Made by a program: the position numbers and the translations under genes. A stretch of DNA of 24,918 nt from CADEED01 sp039930985 (GTDB taxonomy: Bacteria > Pseudomonadota > Gammaproteobacteria > Steroidobacterales > Steroidobacteraceae), in contig JBDTSV010000158.1 of NCBI GenBank assembly GCA_039930985.1, positions 1 to 24,918 on the forward strand, read 5' to 3'. The notes beneath the pieces are model-generated. The model did not search any database. It saw only the letters and a list, made by a program, of their open reading frames with translations, and was not told the origin of the DNA. Below are positions 22,893 to 24,918 of the stretch, piece after piece (the stretch's first letter is position 1; each line of letters opens with the position of its first letter).

Positions 22893-23814
22893 CGCTCTCA
22901 CCGCCGACGTCCGGCGCGACACCATTCTCGTGGTCGATGACACCCCCGAGACGCTCGGCTTCCTCACCGACACGCTCGATCACGCCGGGTTCACCGTACT
23001 CATCGCCACCGACGGTGACAGTGCACTGCGGCTGGTCGAGCAGATCACGCCCGATCTCGTGCTCATGGATGCCATGATGCCGGGGATCAATGGCTTCGAG
23101 ACCTGCCGGCGACTCAAGCGCAACCGGATGTTTGGCGGGCTGCCAGTGATCTTCATGACCGGGCTCACCGAGACCGAGAACGTGCTCGAAGGTCTCGCGG
23201 CGGGCGGCGTGGATTACGTCACCAAGCCGCTGGTCATCGACGAATTGCTGGCGCGCATCCGTGTGCACCTCGCCAACGCGCGGGTGGCCGCGGGCACCCG
23301 TGCCGCGCTCGATGCCGCCGGCCGGTTCCTGTTGGCCACGGATCGCGCCGGCCGGGTGCTGTGGTGCACGCCAAAGGCACGCCAGTTGTTAGGCGAGCTG
23401 TTCCCCGCGCCGACCGATCACCAGGCCAGTCTTCCATCGATGGTCATGAACCCGCTCATGCAGCTGCGCGCCGAAGGGGCCAATGGCCAGGCGCGATTGC
23501 TCCTCGACGTGAATGGCCGCAAGGTCGAAATCTCAGTGCTGAGCCCCATCGGTCCGGATGAGCTGCTGTTCCGCCTGACCGAACTGTCGACCACCGCCGA
23601 CGAGCAGCAGTTGCAACAAACGCTGTCGCTGACCACGCGCGAATCGGAAGTCCTGCTGTGGATCAGCCGCGGCAAGGCGAATCGCGAGATCGGCGAGATC
23701 CTCGCCATCAGTCCGCGGACCGTGAACAAGCATCTCGAGCAGATCTTCGTGAAGCTCGGCGTGGAGAACCGTGCCTCGGCGGCGGCCCGCGCGGTGCGCA
23801 CGCTGGCGCGGTAG
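22885..23814 (+). CDS. LuxR/NarL-type response regulator with PAS-like middle domain
   Basis: A 309-residue regulator. The N-terminal receiver (about 12-130) has Asp18-Asp19, phospho-acceptor Asp62 (LVLMDAMMPG) and Lys114 (VTKP). The middle (about 143-235: FLLATDRAGRVLWCTPKARQLLG ... GRKVEISVL) looks like a short PAS-type fold. The C-terminal part (about 246-305: LTTRESEVLLWISRGKANREIGEIL, SPRTVNKHLEQIFVKLGVENRASAA) is a LuxR-type helix-turn-helix. Most NarL/FixJ regulators lack the middle domain. ATG overlaps the kinase stop by eight bases, so the two proteins are made together and are surely partners. The direct repeats between the divergent operons are its most likely DNA target. It has no AAA+ domain, so it cannot itself activate sigma-54. 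Confidence 0.92.
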   Translation: MANALTADVRRDTILVVDDTPETLGFLTDTLDHAGFTVLIATDGDSALRLVEQITPDLVLMDAMMPGINGFETCRRLKRNRMFGGLPVIFMTGLTETENVLEGLAAGGVDYVTKPLVIDELLARIRVHLANARVAAGTRAALDAAGRFLLATDRAGRVLWCTPKARQLLGELFPAPTDHQASLPSMVMNPLMQLRAEGANGQARLLLDVNGRKVEISVLSPIGPDELLFRLTELSTTADEQQLQQTLSLTTRESEVLLWISRGKANREIGEILAISPRTVNKHLEQIFVKLGVENRASAAARAVRTLAR

Positions 23815-23823
23815 ACAAACCGC

Positions 23824-23829
23824 TACAAT
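23824..23829 (+). promoter_or_regulatory. Possible -10 box for the DUF3313-like gene
   Basis: TACAAT lies 10 bases after the regulator stop codon and 34 bases before the next ATG, a suitable place for a separate promoter. The -35 region at the right distance (around ACGCTG) is poor, so the call is tentative. Confidence 0.3.
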
Positions 23830-23863
23830 CGGTCCGTCGCTGCAGGATGGGGGCGCGCCGATC

Positions 23864-24526
23864 ATGTTTCGCACGATCACTTTCATTGCGGTCTTGAGCA
23901 CGGCGCTCCTCGCCGGCTGCAAGACGCTTCCCGGTCCCGAAGAAGTGACCGCCGACGGCCTCGTCCGCGTTGCATCGCGGGCGAGTGGTGGCGTGTACCG
24001 CGCGCCCGACGCAACCTTCCACCAGTACCAGCGCATCATGCTGGAACCTCCCACCATCGGCTTCGTGGGTGGCTGGCGGAAGAATCATCCCGAAGTCAGT
24101 GACTCGGAAGTTGCGCGCATCCGCACGGCGGCGATACGAATCTTTCGCGAGGAGTTCACGCGTGACCTCGTCAAGCACGGCACCTACCAGTTTGCCGACT
24201 CACCGGCGCCGGACGTGCTGATGGTAGCTCCCGCCGTCGAGGACCTGGACATTCCGGCGCCCGACGCGGGGGGCGAGGCTGGCAACCGCACCTACACTCC
24301 GGGCCCCGTGAAAATGAAGGTGAGCGGCGAAATACGCGATTCCATGACCGGGAAACTCGTGGGGCGCGTCATCTGCTATCAAGGTGACGAGCGCTACGGC
24401 AATGGTGAATTGAGGATGGCGAACCGCATCAGCAACGAGCATGAGCAGCGTCAAGCCTTCGCCAGCTGGACGCTGCTGCTTCACGAAGCGCTGAGTGTCG
24501 CCAAGGCGGACCGGCCGCGTAGATAG
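23864..24526 (+). CDS. DUF3313-like lipoprotein
   Basis: A 220-residue lipoprotein: signal peptide with lipobox LAGC (16-19), then a compact domain with VRVASRASGGVYRAPDATFHQYQRIMLEPPTIGF and DLVKHGTYQFADSPAPDVLMVAPAVEDLDI, a layout seen in the DUF3313 family of Gram-negative lipoproteins. The segment SGEIRDSMTGKLVGRVI is also typical. No biochemical role is known. The ATG at 23864 directly precedes the signal peptide; a longer frame from 23771 only overlaps the regulator gene. It is convergent with ureG, 36 bases away, with no strong terminator between them (only a weak GCCGC/GCGGC hairpin). Confidence 0.7.
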   Translation: MFRTITFIAVLSTALLAGCKTLPGPEEVTADGLVRVASRASGGVYRAPDATFHQYQRIMLEPPTIGFVGGWRKNHPEVSDSEVARIRTAAIRIFREEFTRDLVKHGTYQFADSPAPDVLMVAPAVEDLDIPAPDAGGEAGNRTYTPGPVKMKVSGEIRDSMTGKLVGRVICYQGDERYGNGELRMANRISNEHEQRQAFASWTLLLHEALSVAKADRPRR

Positions 24527-24562
24527 TCGCGCTCGACAGGCCGCGCAATTGCGGCGCTTCGA

Positions 24563-24918
24563 TCAGTGTCGCAGCATGCCCTGCTTCTCGATGAACGCGA
24601 TGACCTGGTCGACGCCCTGCCCGGTTTTCAGATTTGTGAATACGAAGGGTCGGTCGCCGCGCATCTTCTTCGCGTCACGATCCATGACTTCGAGCGAAGC
24701 ACCGACATGGGGCGCGAGATCGATCTTGTTGATGATGAGGAGGTCGCTTTTCATGATGCCCGGACCACCCTTGCGTGGGATCTTGTCGCCCGCCGCAACG
24801 TCGATGACATATATGGTGAGATCGGACAATTCGGGACTGAAGGTTGCGGCCAGATTGTCCCCGCCGCTCTCGACGATGATGAGGTCGAGGCCCGTGAAGT
24901 CGTGCATGAGCTGATCGA
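24563..24918 (-). CDS. ureG: Urease accessory GTPase UreG (3' part, cut by window edge)
   Basis: The last 118 codons of a minus-strand gene that continues past the right edge. LDLIIVESGGDNLAATFSPELSD, IDVAAGDKIPRKGGPG and the guanine-specificity motif NKIDLAPHVG, then RPFVFTNLKTGQGVDQVIAFI, identify UreG, the SIMIBI-class GTPase that supplies energy for nickel insertion into urease. The P-loop and the Cys-Pro-His nickel site would lie in the missing N-terminal part. It is the only urease accessory gene absent from the main operon and sits about 15.7 kb from ureF, on the same strand, with the sensor genes between. What lies upstream of it is outside the window. Confidence 0.95.
   Translation of the reverse strand, partial: DQLMHDFTGLDLIIVESGGDNLAATFSPELSDLTIYVIDVAAGDKIPRKGGPGIMKSDLLIINKIDLAPHVGASLEVMDRDAKKMRGDRPFVFTNLKTGQGVDQVIAFIEKQGMLRH

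Noticed and set aside
24527..24562. Terminator between the DUF3313-like gene and ureG
   Set aside because: Only a five-base GCCGC/GCGGC stem and no T-run on either strand.
1..24918. CRISPR arrays, tRNA or rRNA genes, insertion sequences, prophage
   Set aside because: No regularly spaced repeats, no cloverleaf-like or ribosomal sequence and no transposase or integrase motifs were found; the only dispersed repeats are the two REP-like elements.

Overview
The window is a high-GC stretch of a Gram-negative bacterial chromosome. Lipobox-bearing outer-membrane lipoproteins, an RND efflux pair, a porin and a full urea ABC transporter/urease locus point to Proteobacteria. The small lipoprotein families seen here (DUF6491-like, DUF3313-like) fit best with a gammaproteobacterium of the Steroidobacter/Xanthomonas side; that placement is inference. 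No rRNA, tRNA, CRISPR array, insertion sequence or phage gene was seen, and no gene-free stretch exceeds 300 bases.

Left part (1-8009). The 5' part of a membrane-anchored histidine phosphatase (cut by the window edge) is followed by a small S-adenosylmethionine-decarboxylase-like protein with altered catalytic residues, a REP-like palindromic element, a GH43-type glycosidase lipoprotein and an unidentified lipoprotein, all on the minus strand. A plus-strand MAPEG membrane protein, a hairpin terminator and a DUF6491-like lipoprotein follow. Then comes an RND efflux pump with its membrane fusion protein (minus strand), without an outer-membrane channel gene.

Centre (8067-19284). Twelve tightly packed minus-strand genes form one urea locus, in transcription order: porin, urtA, urtB, urtC, urtD, urtE, ureD, ureA, ureB, ureC, ureE, ureF. 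The porin and UrtABCDE would carry urea across both membranes. UreABC hydrolyses it to ammonia and carbon dioxide. UreD, UreE and UreF load nickel. A strong terminator-like hairpin sits between urtA and urtB. A second REP-like element has been absorbed in frame into ureD.

Right part (19285-24918). A 239-base divergent control region carries a near-perfect sigma-54 promoter facing right and a pair of direct repeats 50 bases apart. It drives a 1122-residue protein joining an NCS1-type permease domain, a cysteine-rich linker, a histidine kinase and a receiver, followed with overlap by a LuxR-type response regulator. A DUF3313-like lipoprotein comes next. The missing urease GTPase gene ureG lies convergent to it, cut by the right edge and about 15.7 kb from ureF.

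The likely logic (inference) is that nitrogen limitation acts through sigma-54 on the transporter-kinase/regulator pair, which in turn controls the divergent urea uptake and urease operon. The most interesting object is this transporter-fused hybrid kinase, a candidate transceptor for urea or a related nitrogen compound.
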